A model generated the notes under the pieces. That model was given only the letters and a program-made list of their open reading frames with translations, was not told where the DNA came from and ran no database searches. Of a DNA stretch of 64,000 bases, positions 40,698 through 48,858 are shown piece by piece; position 1 is the first letter of the stretch; each line of letters starts with the position of its first letter. The DNA is from CAUJGQ01 sp042408665 (GTDB lineage Bacteria > Chloroflexota > Dehalococcoidia > CAUJGQ01). The position numbers were made by a program, and so were the translations under genes. The stretch is taken from contig JBHOQW010000175.1 of NCBI GenBank assembly GCA_042408665.1, positions 1-64,000 of the forward strand, written 5' to 3'.

Positions 40698-41249
40698 CTA
40701 CTGAGCGCCGTCGTCCTCGCCACGCGCCGAATCGCCGGCAACGGCGCCGAAATTGGCGGTCCAGTACCAGCCATAGGGGGCGACGCCCTGCGCCCGGGCG
40801 ATGCCGAGAAAGCGCGCGGTGGAGCTGAGCAGGTTAGCGCGATGCGGCGGCGACTCCCACCACATCTGCACCGCCGCTTGCCCTGAGGCCGCCCCCGCGG
40901 CCAGGTTCTCCGCCGCCATCGCGGAGGCGGGGTACCCACAATCGGCCAGACGCTGCAGCCAGGAGCGGAACGGGTCGTCGTGGGCAAACGTGCCGGTGGC
41001 CGACATATACTGCGACTTCCACCGGGCAGGACGCATCAGCGCGGCGGAGATGACCAGCGGGGCCAGGCCCGCCTGCGCGCGCAAATCGTTGATGGCGCGC
41101 ACCGCCGCCTGTTCCTCACCATCCAGCAGGGCATAGCCGTCGGGCACCGCGCAGGTGCCCTCGGCACGCGCCGCACGATCGGCCCGGCCGCCGGCGAGCA
41201 CGGCGCAGCCGAGCGCCAGAGCGAGGACCATGGCTGGGGCCGTGCGCAT
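40698..41249 (-). CDS. Exported CAP/SCP-family protein
   Basis: 183 residues from the ATG at 41249. Signal peptide residues 1-27 (MVLALALGCAVLAGG). The CAP domain shows AVRAINDLRAQAGLAPLVIS near 50, GTFAHDDPF (about 85), AAENLAAGAASGQAAVQMWWESPPHRANLL (about 110-139; key pieces AENLA and SPPHRANLL) and YWTANFG at the end. The family acts outside the cell; enzymatic role unsettled. A weak ribosome site. It converges with maf. Confidence 0.85.
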   Translation of the reverse strand: MRTAPAMVLALALGCAVLAGGRADRAARAEGTCAVPDGYALLDGEEQAAVRAINDLRAQAGLAPLVISAALMRPARWKSQYMSATGTFAHDDPFRSWLQRLADCGYPASAMAAENLAAGAASGQAAVQMWWESPPHRANLLSSTARFLGIARAQGVAPYGWYWTANFGAVAGDSARGEDDGAQ

Positions 41250-41383
41250 GGTCTCGTGCGATCCTCGTGTGCAATGTGCTGGGGGCGCCGTAAACAGGCC
41301 CCTTAGGAATATCGGTACGAGCCCATCCAACCTGAGCCGCGTGCTCACGCTCCTGGTCGCTCAAGATATCGGCAACATACCAA

Positions 41384-41416
41384 CCGGCCGTCCTGGAGCA
41401 GTCGTAGGACGGCCGG
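41384..41416 (-). terminator. 11-bp inverted repeat after the HAMP-domain gene
   Basis: CCGGCCGTCCT pairs perfectly with AGGACGGCCGG with an 11-nt loop, 60 bp past the stop of the 41476-42681 gene. The minus strand continues TTGGTATGTTG, a poor T-run. Confidence 0.5.
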
Positions 41417-41475
41417 CTCAACACGTCGCGCAAACCCTAAAGAATCAAGCGGGCCCTTGTCAAGGATGAGCGACC

Positions 41476-42681
41476 TTACGAGGCAGCGCGCACATCAAGC
41501 CCGCCCTGCTCATCTCCATCCTCCTCATCTGCGCCGCGCATCATCAAGAATTTAATGCTTGCCACCATCCGTCGGAATGAGGCGGCGAGATCGCCGATCT
41601 CGTCCTTGCTCTCCACGGTGATGTCAACATTCTCCAGGTCGCCCGTCGAGACGCGGTCCGCGATATCGCGTAGATGAGCAATCGGGCGGGTGATCGCGCG
41701 GGCAAACACGAGACCCAGGCCGGCGGCCATCGCAAAGGCCAACACCGTCATGGCGATGAGCAACTGATTGGCGCTGCTTAGGGTGCTCGCCGAAGCGTCA
41801 CGCGCCCTGGTCACCTGCTGCGACTGCCAATCGATGTAACTGGTGAGTAGGTCACCGATCCTGGCACTGGCCTCGGGAAACACCTCTCGCGCCCGCTTGG
41901 TGATGTCCGCGGCGCTCATCATAGCCCGCGCGCTGGTCTCGAACTGTCGGAAGCTGGACTGCACGCTCACGAGGATAGCGCGATCCTCCGGTCCACCGGC
42001 CGTGTTCGCGATGTTCAGCGAGCTGGCGAAGAGGGAACTGGCGGTATCGAACTGCTGCTTGAGGTCATCGTTGGGCGAGAGCACGTAGCTGCTCGCGATC
42101 TGAAACTGCACGGCGACCTGATGCAGCATGCCTTCGGTGCCTAGAAGCAAATCGTTCACCTGATTGCGCAGGCTGACCGGGATGGTGCCGATGTCCGCGC
42201 CGGAGCCGCTGGAGGCGAAGCGGGCGCGGATCTTGTTGAGCTGCTGCACCATCTCGTCATCTTTGGCGCGCAGGTTGGCGATGTTGCGGTCCACGGTCTG
42301 ACGGGCGGTGATGAGCTGCGTGCCGGCGTTGGTAAAGCGTGCCCGCTCGGCGGCGATGTTCTGCAGCAGCTCCTTGCCGCGGTCCGTCTGGTCCAGCTCC
42401 TTGAGCCGCGCCAGCTCCGCGTCGAACTGTTCGGACAGGTCCAGGTACCGCTGCCGGTCCTCATCCCGGCCGGTGGCCTGGAAGCTCAGAGCCGCCACCT
42501 CCTGCGCGCGCTGGAGCTCACCCAGCCGCTCAGCCGCGCGCAGACGGGGCACCGCTTTGTCGCTTAGCTCCTGCACGCCGCCGTTGATGGTGCGAATGCG
42601 GTTTACGGCCGCCGTACCGACAATGGGCACCAGCAGGGCGATGACCACAAAGTAGGCGATGAGCTTGGTCCGCAGGCGCAT
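41476..42681 (-). CDS. HAMP-domain membrane receptor with no output domain
   Basis: 401 residues from the ATG at 42681 (GAGGGGAAGCGC). Membrane segment 1 is residues 6-28 (LIAYFVVIALLVPIVG), then a 260-residue helical outer region of the 4-helix sensor type. Segment 2 (LLIAMTVLAFAMAAGLGLVFA, about 300-320) is followed by a HAMP domain (RAITRPIAHLRDIADRVSTG, DEIGDLAASFRRMV). The chain ends about 20 residues later with an acidic EEDGDEQ tail. There is no MCP signalling, kinase or cyclase domain. The stop is clear and not a frameshift: no extra domain is encoded downstream. It may act through a partner. Confidence 0.88.
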   Translation of the reverse strand: MRLRTKLIAYFVVIALLVPIVGTAAVNRIRTINGGVQELSDKAVPRLRAAERLGELQRAQEVAALSFQATGRDEDRQRYLDLSEQFDAELARLKELDQTDRGKELLQNIAAERARFTNAGTQLITARQTVDRNIANLRAKDDEMVQQLNKIRARFASSGSGADIGTIPVSLRNQVNDLLLGTEGMLHQVAVQFQIASSYVLSPNDDLKQQFDTASSLFASSLNIANTAGGPEDRAILVSVQSSFRQFETSARAMMSAADITKRAREVFPEASARIGDLLTSYIDWQSQQVTRARDASASTLSSANQLLIAMTVLAFAMAAGLGLVFARAITRPIAHLRDIADRVSTGDLENVDITVESKDEIGDLAASFRRMVASIKFLMMRGADEEDGDEQGGLDVRAAS

Positions 42682-42711
42682 GCGCTTCCCCTCCCGGTGT
42701 GGGGGCCATAC

Positions 42712-42729
42712 CGCCGCCGTAGGGCGGCG
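42712..42729 (-). promoter_or_regulatory. Hairpin in the HAMP-gene leader
   Basis: GCCGCC-GTAG-GGCGGC, extended by one pair, 31 bp before the start codon. It may hinder translation or mark a longer structured leader; no known riboswitch class was recognised. Confidence 0.35.
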
Positions 42730-42824
42730 CCCTCTATCGAGACTTATCGGCCCCGCGGTCGGAAGACTGAACGGTCTGCGCCGCTTTTTCGGGGGAGAGG
42801 GCGTCCCGGCGTCCCCCGGCCGGA

Positions 42825-42974
42825 TCACCCGTCTCGCCGGTGGTCCTGCATGTGCGCCTGGCGGTCGGCGGCCCGCTCGGCGGCGTGCTGCGCCAGCGCG
42901 ATACGGTAGGCGGCGTACAGCGCGGCCGCCGCCAGCGGCAGCACGATCAGGCGACGAAGAAGGCGTCGACGCAT
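42825..42974 (-). CDS. 49-residue membrane peptide
   Basis: A small frame starting MRRRLLRRLIVLPLAAAALY: a very basic N terminus, one hydrophobic segment (residues 9-26), then a charged tail (QHAAERAADRQAHMQDHRRDG). It starts 17 bp after the UDG-like gene on the same strand. The charge pattern and position favour a real gene, although the ribosome site is weak. Confidence 0.45.
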   Translation of the reverse strand: MRRRLLRRLIVLPLAAAALYAAYRIALAQHAAERAADRQAHMQDHRRDG

Positions 42975-42990
42975 GGCATCGGTCCGCGGA

Positions 42991-43644
42991 TCACGTCCGG
43001 CCGGTCTCCGACAGGCAGGTCAGCGCCGCGGCGAGATCGGACTTCACCGTTTCCCGCGCTACGCGGCTGGCGGCGGGGTCGTGCGGCTCCAGGTGCAGCA
43101 CATACGCCGGGTGAAAGGTGGCCATGGCGCGGGTGCCTAGCGGTCCCGGCCGCCACTGCCCGCGCTGTTCGGTGAGGCGAACATCACGGCCGAGCAGCGC
43201 GCGGGCGCTGGTAGCGCCCAGGCACACGAGGCAGCGGGGGTGAATCGCCTCCAGCTCCGCCATGAGCAGGGGCAACCAGGCCTTGATCTCGGCGGCAGAC
43301 GGGGGCCGGTTTGTCACCCGCTCGCCATTCCGCCGGATCGGCCGGCATTTGACCACGTTCGTGAGCCACATCTGCATGCGATGGGCGCCCAGCTCGGCCA
43401 GGATCGCATCCAGCAGGCGGCCGGCTGGACCGGCGAAGGGATACCCCTCCGCCACCTCCCGTTCGCCCGGCGCCTCGCCTACCAGCACCAGCGGTGAGGT
43501 GGGGTCGCCCTCACCCAGCACCGGGCCGAGACCCGGCGGGCACGTCATCGCGGCCAGCTCTACCATACGTTGCTCAACCTGCGCCAGCGCCGGTGGGATG
43601 GTGGTGACGCGCCGCCCGAACCGTCCTGTGTCGCGTTCGGCCAT
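42991..43644 (-). CDS. Uracil-DNA glycosylase superfamily protein (family 4/5-like)
   Basis: 217 residues from the ATG at 43644 after GGAGGTGGTG. Motif A is LVLVGEAPGEREVAEGYPFAG (GEAPG at 56-60), the DNA-binding C-terminal motif is MATFHPAYVLHLE (about 182). NVVKCRP is at 96-102. The four cysteines that hold the [4Fe-4S] cluster in family 4 and 5 enzymes are incomplete: the N-terminal pair has only C35, and the partner of C100 is replaced (AAEIKAW has Trp). The protein is therefore probably cluster-free. Repair activity is inferred. Confidence 0.82.
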   Translation of the reverse strand: MAERDTGRFGRRVTTIPPALAQVEQRMVELAAMTCPPGLGPVLGEGDPTSPLVLVGEAPGEREVAEGYPFAGPAGRLLDAILAELGAHRMQMWLTNVVKCRPIRRNGERVTNRPPSAAEIKAWLPLLMAELEAIHPRCLVCLGATSARALLGRDVRLTEQRGQWRPGPLGTRAMATFHPAYVLHLEPHDPAASRVARETVKSDLAAALTCLSETGRT

Positions 43645-43732
43645 CACCACCTCCGCCGAGATGGACATCCGCCAGCGTATCGACGGAAACGCTCGGGCGG
43701 GGATCCCTGCAGGCGCTGCCACGGCGAGCTGG

Positions 43733-43738
43733 TACAAT
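43733..43738 (+). promoter_or_regulatory. Extended -10 for a leaderless rsfS transcript
   Basis: TGGTACAAT: an extended -10 (TG-N-TACAAT) whose last base is 6 bp before the A of the rsfS ATG. Transcription would begin at or next to the start codon. There is no ribosome site. Confidence 0.55.
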
Positions 43739-43744
43739 GGGCGC

Positions 43745-44107
43745 ATGACACCGCAGACGGCTCTCGACGCGGCGGAGATCGCGCAGCGCATCGTGGACGA
43801 GCTGAGCGACAAGCAGATCGAGCACATTGTACTGCTCGATGTAAGCAAGGTTTCTGGCTTTACTGATTATTTCGTGATCGGCACGGCCACGAACGAACGG
43901 CAGATGAAGGCGGTGATGGAGTCTCTGGAGCGCACCCTGGCCGAGCACGGGGTGCGCCTGCGCGCCCGTGAAGGCCGTCCGGAGTCCGGCTGGGTACTGC
44001 TGGACTTTGGTGACGTGATCGTGCACCTGTTCAGCCCGGACGCCCGCGCCTTCTACCGCCTGGACGACCTGTGGAGCCGCCTGGTGCCCGTGGTGCGCTT
44101 CACGTAG
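43745..44107 (+). CDS. rsfS: Ribosomal silencing factor RsfS (Iojap family)
   Basis: 120 residues, the usual length. Family pattern: AQRIVDELSDKQIEHIVLLD, VSGFTDYFVIGTATNERQMKAV (key GFTDYFVI), then GWVLLDFGDVIVHLFSPDAR and FYRLDDLW at the end. RsfS binds ribosomal protein uL14 and blocks subunit joining when nutrients are short. The TACAAT hexamer 6 bp before the ATG implies leaderless translation. In many genomes rsfS follows nadD; here the upstream neighbour is divergent. Confidence 0.93.
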   Translation: MTPQTALDAAEIAQRIVDELSDKQIEHIVLLDVSKVSGFTDYFVIGTATNERQMKAVMESLERTLAEHGVRLRAREGRPESGWVLLDFGDVIVHLFSPDARAFYRLDDLWSRLVPVVRFT

Positions 44108-44124
44108 GGCGGTGGCCGGCGCCG

Positions 44125-44574
44125 TCATTCAAACACCCAACGGTCCACGTCGCGCGGGTAGCTCACGATCTCCCCTTCGGAGAAGAACAGGCCGATCTCG
44201 CGGGCGGCGGACTCCGGCGAGTCGGAGCCGTGCACCAGGTTACGGCCCGTCTCCAGACCGAAATCGCCGCGAATGGTGCCCGGCGCCGCCTGCAACGGGT
44301 TCGTTTTGCCCATCGTCTGGCGCGCCGCCTCGACGGCGTTCTTCCCTTCAAACACGGCGGCGATGATCGGGCTGGAGGTGATGTACTGGATCAGCCCCTC
44401 GAAGAACGGTTTGCCCTCGTGCTCGGCGTAATGCCGGCGGGCCAGCGCCTCTGAGACCTGCATCAGCTTCATGGCTACGATGCGCAGCCCGCGCCGCTCC
44501 AGACGATGAATAATCTCACCGGCCAGGCCGCGCTGCATGGCATCGGGTTTGATCAAAATCAGCGTGCGTTCCAT
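44125..44574 (-). CDS. ndk: Nucleoside diphosphate kinase
   Basis: 149 residues. Conserved RTLILIKPDAMQRGLAGEII at the start, active-site histidine in RNLVHGSDSPESAAREI (about residue 117), and FFSEGEIVSY near the end. The enzyme balances nucleoside triphosphates by a phospho-His intermediate. It is the last gene of a tsaE-tsaB-ndk run, 35 bp after tsaB, and converges with rsfS. Confidence 0.96.
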   Translation of the reverse strand: MERTLILIKPDAMQRGLAGEIIHRLERRGLRIVAMKLMQVSEALARRHYAEHEGKPFFEGLIQYITSSPIIAAVFEGKNAVEAARQTMGKTNPLQAAPGTIRGDFGLETGRNLVHGSDSPESAAREIGLFFSEGEIVSYPRDVDRWVFE

Positions 44575-44609
44575 GCACCCTCCTTATGACGAGCCGCCGG
44601 CCGGCGCCC

Positions 44610-45296
44610 TCATGACACGCCGCGTTGCGTCCGGCTCGCGGTGATGTTCGGCTCACGCAGGTAAATGGGCTCAAGGGCGTAGCGGTTGTCGCGCGCGCCG
44701 GCGGCAAACCGTGGCCAGGCCAGGGCAGCGATCAGCGCCGCCCGCCGCTGGTGCGCCACTCCCACGAGCACCCGCACGTCCGGGCGGTTCCGGGCCAGCA
44801 GGGCGGCCAGTTCGGCGTCGATCTCGCCGCAGATGAGGGCACCGTGTGGCGCCGCGGTCGCTAGCGCCTCCGCTCGGCCCAGGCGGGGCGGAATCAACTC
44901 CCGCCAGTCACCGTCTCCCTCGTAGGCGGCCCAGGCCAGGTCACCCCGACCGGCGGCGTGCACGGCCACAACCGGACCGGGATAGGCCGCGTGCACATAG
45001 GCGTCGGCCTCCAGACGGCCGACGCCGAGCACGTCCACATCCAGGGCGAAGGCCAACCCCATGGCGGTGCTGATACCCACCCGCAGGCCGGCATAGCTGC
45101 CCGGCCCTCGGCACACGAACACCGCACGCAGGTCGTGCCGCGAGGCCCCCGCCCGTTCCAGAAGCTGGCTCAGGGCGGGGAGCAACTCGGCCGCGTGGCT
45201 GCCGCGCACGCGCCAGGCGAGGTCGGCGAGGAGCGTGCCCTCTTGGGAGAGGGCCACCCCCGCCACCGGCCCGGCCGTATCGATCGTCAGTTCCAT
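44610..45296 (-). CDS. tsaB: tRNA threonylcarbamoyladenosine synthesis protein TsaB
   Basis: 228 residues from the ATG at 45296. TsaB pattern: LTIDTAGPVAGVALSQ at the start, SHAAELLPALSQLLERAG near 33, and VCRGPGSYAGLRVGISTAMGLA (about residue 60). C-terminal ALEPIYLREPNI is the usual end. TsaB is the scaffold partner of TsaD and TsaE for t6A modification of tRNA. The gene follows tsaE by 16 bp. No tsaD or rimI is in the window. Confidence 0.93.
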   Translation of the reverse strand: MELTIDTAGPVAGVALSQEGTLLADLAWRVRGSHAAELLPALSQLLERAGASRHDLRAVFVCRGPGSYAGLRVGISTAMGLAFALDVDVLGVGRLEADAYVHAAYPGPVVAVHAAGRGDLAWAAYEGDGDWRELIPPRLGRAEALATAAPHGALICGEIDAELAALLARNRPDVRVLVGVAHQRRAALIAALAWPRFAAGARDNRYALEPIYLREPNITASRTQRGVS

Positions 45297-45312
45297 GCGC
45301 GTGGGGCTCCTG

Positions 45313-45810
45313 TTAGCCGGTGCCCTCGTCGAGGCTGCGCCGCTCACCCGCCGTCTGGGCCAACGCGGCTGCCAGAGCGCGCACCACGGCGGCGGGACGC
45401 TCGCCGTGCGGCTCAATCCGCAGCTCGCGCGCTTCCGGCCCGGTCACCGTGATGCGCACGAGCACGTGTTCCGGCGGCAGCGCGCCGTCGCCACGCTCCG
45501 GCCACTCCACCACCAGCACACCGTCCACGGTGGAACCTAACAGGTCCAGGGCCAACGCCTCATCGGGATGGGTGATACGGTACAGGTCGGCGTGATAGAG
45601 CTTCACCCGCCCGCGGTACTCGTTGACGAGGATGAACGAGGGGCTGTGCACCAGCTCCTCGCTGCCGGTACCACGCGCCAACCCCTGCACAAAGGTGGTC
45701 TTGCCGGCGCCGAGCTCACCCTGGAGCAGCACCACGTCGCCGGCAACCAGGAGCCGACCGAGCGCTTCGCCTACGGCCCGTGTTTCATCGGCGCTGGTGG
45801 TACGCACCAT
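45313..45810 (-). CDS. tsaE: tRNA threonylcarbamoyladenosine synthesis ATPase TsaE
   Basis: 165 residues from the ATG at 45810. P-loop LQGELGAGKTTFVQGLARG (about residues 29-47), then SPSFILVNEY, LYHADLYRI and VEWPERGDG with the Walker B Glu. TsaE is the ATPase that drives turnover of the TsaB/TsaD complex. First gene of tsaE-tsaB-ndk; a minus-strand promoter lies 50 bp before it. Confidence 0.93.
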   Translation of the reverse strand: MVRTTSADETRAVGEALGRLLVAGDVVLLQGELGAGKTTFVQGLARGTGSEELVHSPSFILVNEYRGRVKLYHADLYRITHPDEALALDLLGSTVDGVLVVEWPERGDGALPPEHVLVRITVTGPEARELRIEPHGERPAAVVRALAAALAQTAGERRSLDEGTG

Positions 45811-45863
45811 CAGGCCGTCATCGCCACCGTGCACCCGCACCGCTCGCTCCCTGGGCCGGTTCG

Positions 45864-45893
45864 AGTATACCGGCCCCGTTTTCCGTGCCTCAA
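45864..45893 (-). promoter_or_regulatory. Promoter of tsaE-tsaB-ndk
   Basis: On the minus strand: -35 TTGAGG (45893-45888), 18-bp spacer, -10 TATACT (45869-45864). The opposite strand has its own TATACT at 45921-45926 for the divergent phosphoesterase gene. Confidence 0.55.
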
Positions 45894-45955
45894 ACCGGAA
45901 GAACCCGTCGGCGGCGCCCCTATACTCGATCAGAGCCCGCCTGGAAGGTTGCACA

Positions 45956-46693
45956 ATGCGCGTCGCCCTGCTGTCGGACGTGCACGCCAATCTCCCCGCC
46001 CTGGAGGCGGTACTGCGCCACGCGGAGGCCCACCACGCGCTGGACCAAGTCTGGAGCCTGGGCGACCTCGTGGGCTACGGCCCCCATCCGGGCGAATGCC
46101 TGGCCCTCCTGCGCCGCTATCCCTTCCTCTCCGTGGCCGGCAACCACGACCTGGCGGCCACCGGCGAGTTGGACACCGGCGAGTTCAATCCCGACGCGGC
46201 GGCCGCCGCCGCCTGGACCGCGCGCCGTCTCACCGAAGGCGAGCGCGCCTTCCTGCGCGCCCTACCGCTGGTACGGATCGAGGGCGAGTTTACCCTCGTG
46301 CACGGCAGCCTGCGCCACCCCGTCTGGGAATACATCCTGGGGCCAGAAGCGGCGCGGGCGCACCTGGCGCGGCAGCAGACGCCTTACGGCCTGGTCGGCC
46401 ACACCCACGTGCCGATGCTGTGCGTGGAGCCCGCTCCTCAGCACACGCCGGTGCTGCGGTGGCTAGAGGACGGGGAGGTCGTCACGCTGACCGAGCAGCG
46501 CCTAATCATCAACCCCGGTGGCGTGGGCCAGCCGCGCGACGGCGACCCACGCGCCGCCTACGCCATCCTAGACCTGGCGGCGCGTACCGTCACCTTTCAC
46601 CGGGTGGACTACGACATCGCCCGCACGCAGCAGGCCATGCGCGAGGCCGGTCTGCCGTCGTGGCTCATCCTGCGTCTCAGCTACGGCCGCTAG
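45956..46693 (+). CDS. Metallophosphoesterase (YfcE/DiiiA-type)
   Basis: 245 residues. Metal motifs in order: LLSDVHANLPALEAVL (D8, H10), WSLGDLVGYGPHP (D, about 37), VAGNHDLAA (N, H, about 62), LVHGSLRHP and LVGHTHVPM (GHTH, about 145). This is the small cytoplasmic phosphodiesterase type with substrate unknown. A TATACT hexamer is at 45921-45926, divergent from the tsaE promoter. Confidence 0.9.
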   Translation: MRVALLSDVHANLPALEAVLRHAEAHHALDQVWSLGDLVGYGPHPGECLALLRRYPFLSVAGNHDLAATGELDTGEFNPDAAAAAAWTARRLTEGERAFLRALPLVRIEGEFTLVHGSLRHPVWEYILGPEAARAHLARQQTPYGLVGHTHVPMLCVEPAPQHTPVLRWLEDGEVVTLTEQRLIINPGGVGQPRDGDPRAAYAILDLAARTVTFHRVDYDIARTQQAMREAGLPSWLILRLSYGR

Positions 46694-46704
46694 GGGCGCC
46701 GGCA

Positions 46705-47466
46705 TCAGCGCCGCGTGCCCACCGCCGGCCCCTGCCGGCTGGGAGTCGGGCGGCGATGGCGCAGCAGATGCCGGAGCACGGGCAGGTGGGCGGGGTCCAT
46801 GCGATCGCTGCTGCGCAGGAAACCCAGGAAGATGACCGTCATGCCGAGCAGGTTGCCGAGGTAGAGGAGGCTGGGTTGGCCGAACTTCTCCAGCGTCCCG
46901 GCACCGCCGGCGATCAGCGCGCCGGCGGCGATCAGCGCGTTTGAGACTACCCGGTGCAATGCCGTGCGGCGACGCCAGAAGGCGACGGCGCTCCAGACGG
47001 CACCGACGATCAGCACCAGGGTGCCCAGCGAGTTGAGCAGCACCGCGGTGGCGCGGATGTCCGGCGGCAGTAGCTGGGTATCCGGGTGCGTGGCACCGGG
47101 TTTCGGCACCAGCATCGCCGCCGACAGCGGCTGGCCATAGATGCGCAGAAAGCCCCACACCATCAGCTCGGCCACGATCACCGTGGCCGCGATCTTGGCC
47201 CACCGCGGGCAGAGCAGATACACCGTGCCCAGACCCAGCAGCGGCACGGCGTACAGCGCCCCAAAGCCGTACCACACGCGGTAGAGCAGCGGCGTCCAGC
47301 CGCCCAGCGCGGCCAGCAATTGGACGGTAAAGGCGATCGCGAACGCAACCAGCGCCACCGACCAGACGAGCTGATAGGCCCTCCGGCGCTGCAGGTACTG
47401 GTCCAGCACGGCGGCGGCGAAACAGAAGGTCAGCACGGTCGCCAGCAGTGAGGCGAGATGGTTCAT
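46705..47466 (-). CDS. Integral membrane protein of unknown function
   Basis: 253 residues with about seven hydrophobic segments; N-terminal part MNHLASLLATVLTFCFAAAVL, then QRRRAYQLVWSVALVAFAIAF. A loop with KPGATHPDTQLLPPDIRA lies in the middle. The C-terminal tail is basic (RHLLRHRRPTPSRQ). A -10-like TACAAT (47505-47500, minus strand) is 34 bp upstream. The 7-segment layout could suit a sensor domain. No family recognised. Confidence 0.65.
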   Translation of the reverse strand: MNHLASLLATVLTFCFAAAVLDQYLQRRRAYQLVWSVALVAFAIAFTVQLLAALGGWTPLLYRVWYGFGALYAVPLLGLGTVYLLCPRWAKIAATVIVAELMVWGFLRIYGQPLSAAMLVPKPGATHPDTQLLPPDIRATAVLLNSLGTLVLIVGAVWSAVAFWRRRTALHRVVSNALIAAGALIAGGAGTLEKFGQPSLLYLGNLLGMTVIFLGFLRSSDRMDPAHLPVLRHLLRHRRPTPSRQGPAVGTRR

Positions 47467-47610
47467 CGGTGCCGTTCCGCGCCCCTGGCGGTCGGATCCA
47501 TTGTAGAGGGCCGCGGGCGTTCACTTGAACGACGGCGCCCGCACGGCACTTCTGCTTCGAATGGCGGATGGCTATGCTGACGCGGAGGTGTGTTCGGGAG
47601 GTGCTGGACG

Positions 47611-48375
47611 ATGGAGGTTCGCGGTAAGGTGGCGATCGTCACCGGCTCGGCCACCGGCATGGGCCGCAGCACGGCCCTCATGCTGGCCGAGCGCGGTTGC
47701 AACGTGGTGGTGAACTATACGCGCTCCGAGGCCGAGGCGCGGGAAACGGCCGCCGAGGTGGAGCGGCGCGGCGCCCAGGCCCTCCTGGTCCGGGCCGACG
47801 TCTCCGCCGACGCCGACTGCCGGCGTATGGTGCGGGAAACGCTGGCGCGCTGGGGGCGGCTGGACATCCTGGTGAATAACGCCGGCACCACGGTGTTTGT
47901 GCCCCACCACGACCTGGAGGCCCTCACCGAGGAGGCGTGGGACCGCATCTTCGCGGTGAACGTGCGCGGCACGTTTTACATGTCGCGTGCCGCCGCGCCG
48001 GCGCTGCGCGCCTCCGGCCAGGGCGCCATCGTGAACATCGCCTCCACCGCCGGCCTCCGCGCCGGCGGCAGCTCCATCCCCTATGCCGCCTCCAAGGCCG
48101 CCATCATCAATCTGACCGTCTCGCTGGCCCGCGTGCTGGCGCCCGAGGTGCGCGTCAACTGCATCGCCCCCGGTTTCATCGACACGCGCTGGCTGGCGCA
48201 GGGCTACGGAGAGCGCTTCGCCGCCATGCGCGAGGCGGTACGCCAGCAGACGCCGCTCAAGGACGTGGGCCGGCCGGAGCACATGGCCCAAGCGGTCGTC
48301 TCCATGATCACCGGCATGGACTGGGTCACCGGGCAGACGCTGGTGGTGGACGGCGGCAATATCATCCGGCTATGA
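47611..48375 (+). CDS. Short-chain dehydrogenase/reductase
   Basis: 254 residues from the ATG at 47611 after GGGAGGTGCTGG. Classical SDR motifs: VTGSATGMGRSTALML (cofactor TGxxxGxG, about 11), NNAGTTVF (about 89), catalytic Ser in IASTAG, then YAASK (Tyr and Lys about 157-161), and the C-terminal DGGNIIRL. N37-type Asn/Arg after the second strand (NYTRSEAE) points to NADP(H). 3-oxoacyl-ACP reductase (FabG)-like, but the substrate cannot be told. Confidence 0.88.
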   Translation: MEVRGKVAIVTGSATGMGRSTALMLAERGCNVVVNYTRSEAEARETAAEVERRGAQALLVRADVSADADCRRMVRETLARWGRLDILVNNAGTTVFVPHHDLEALTEEAWDRIFAVNVRGTFYMSRAAAPALRASGQGAIVNIASTAGLRAGGSSIPYAASKAAIINLTVSLARVLAPEVRVNCIAPGFIDTRWLAQGYGERFAAMREAVRQQTPLKDVGRPEHMAQAVVSMITGMDWVTGQTLVVDGGNIIRL

Positions 48376-48487
48376 GCCCGCGTCGGCAGCGGCGTCCTCG
48401 GCGTTGCCCCCTGTGCGACGGCCACGCCGCGGCGTACCATGACGCCGGAGCGCGGTGAGGGCAGGCACAACGAAGGGGGGAGCGGCG

Positions 48488-48781
48488 ATGCCTACCTACG
48501 TGGTGCTCTACCGGTTTACCGATCAAGGCGTGAAGAACATCAAGGACACGGTGCAGCGCGCCCGTGAGACGCGGGCGGAGAACGAACGGCGCGGCTTCAA
48601 AGTGCACGGTCTGTACTGGACCCAAGGCCGGTACGACCTCGTGGCCGTGGTGGAGGCGCCCGACGAGCAGTCGATGATGGCCGGGCTGCTCAACGTTGCC
48701 GCCGCCGGCAACGTGCGCAGCGAGACGCTACGGGCGTTTACCGAAGCGGAAATGGAGGCGGTGATCGCCAGGATGTCGTGA
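48488..48781 (+). CDS. GYD-domain protein
   Basis: 97 residues after AAGGGGGGAGCGG. The family start is MPTYVVLYRFTDQGVKNIKDT, with GLYWTQGRYDLVAVVEAPDE in the middle (GRYD in place of GxYD) and a C-terminal RAFTEAEMEAVIARM. GYD proteins are small ferredoxin-like-fold proteins of unknown function. 112 bp behind the SDR gene. Confidence 0.88.
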   Translation: MPTYVVLYRFTDQGVKNIKDTVQRARETRAENERRGFKVHGLYWTQGRYDLVAVVEAPDEQSMMAGLLNVAAAGNVRSETLRAFTEAEMEAVIARMS

Positions 48782-48858
48782 TCGGCGCCGGACCGACACC
48801 CATGCCGGACGGTCTGCCTCCCTCCCGCGCTCCGCACCCGCGTGCTCCCCCGCCCCGC

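Noticed and set aside
42682..42824. Cyclic di-GMP riboswitch before the HAMP-domain gene
   Set aside because: A GC-rich hairpin and GGGACGCC repeats are there, but the conserved GEMM elements (GCAAA-GCC, tetraloop/receptor) are absent.
47518..47531. CGTTCA-CT-TGAACG dyad between divergent genes
   Set aside because: Short and isolated; overlaps a possible weak -35. Could be chance in this composition.
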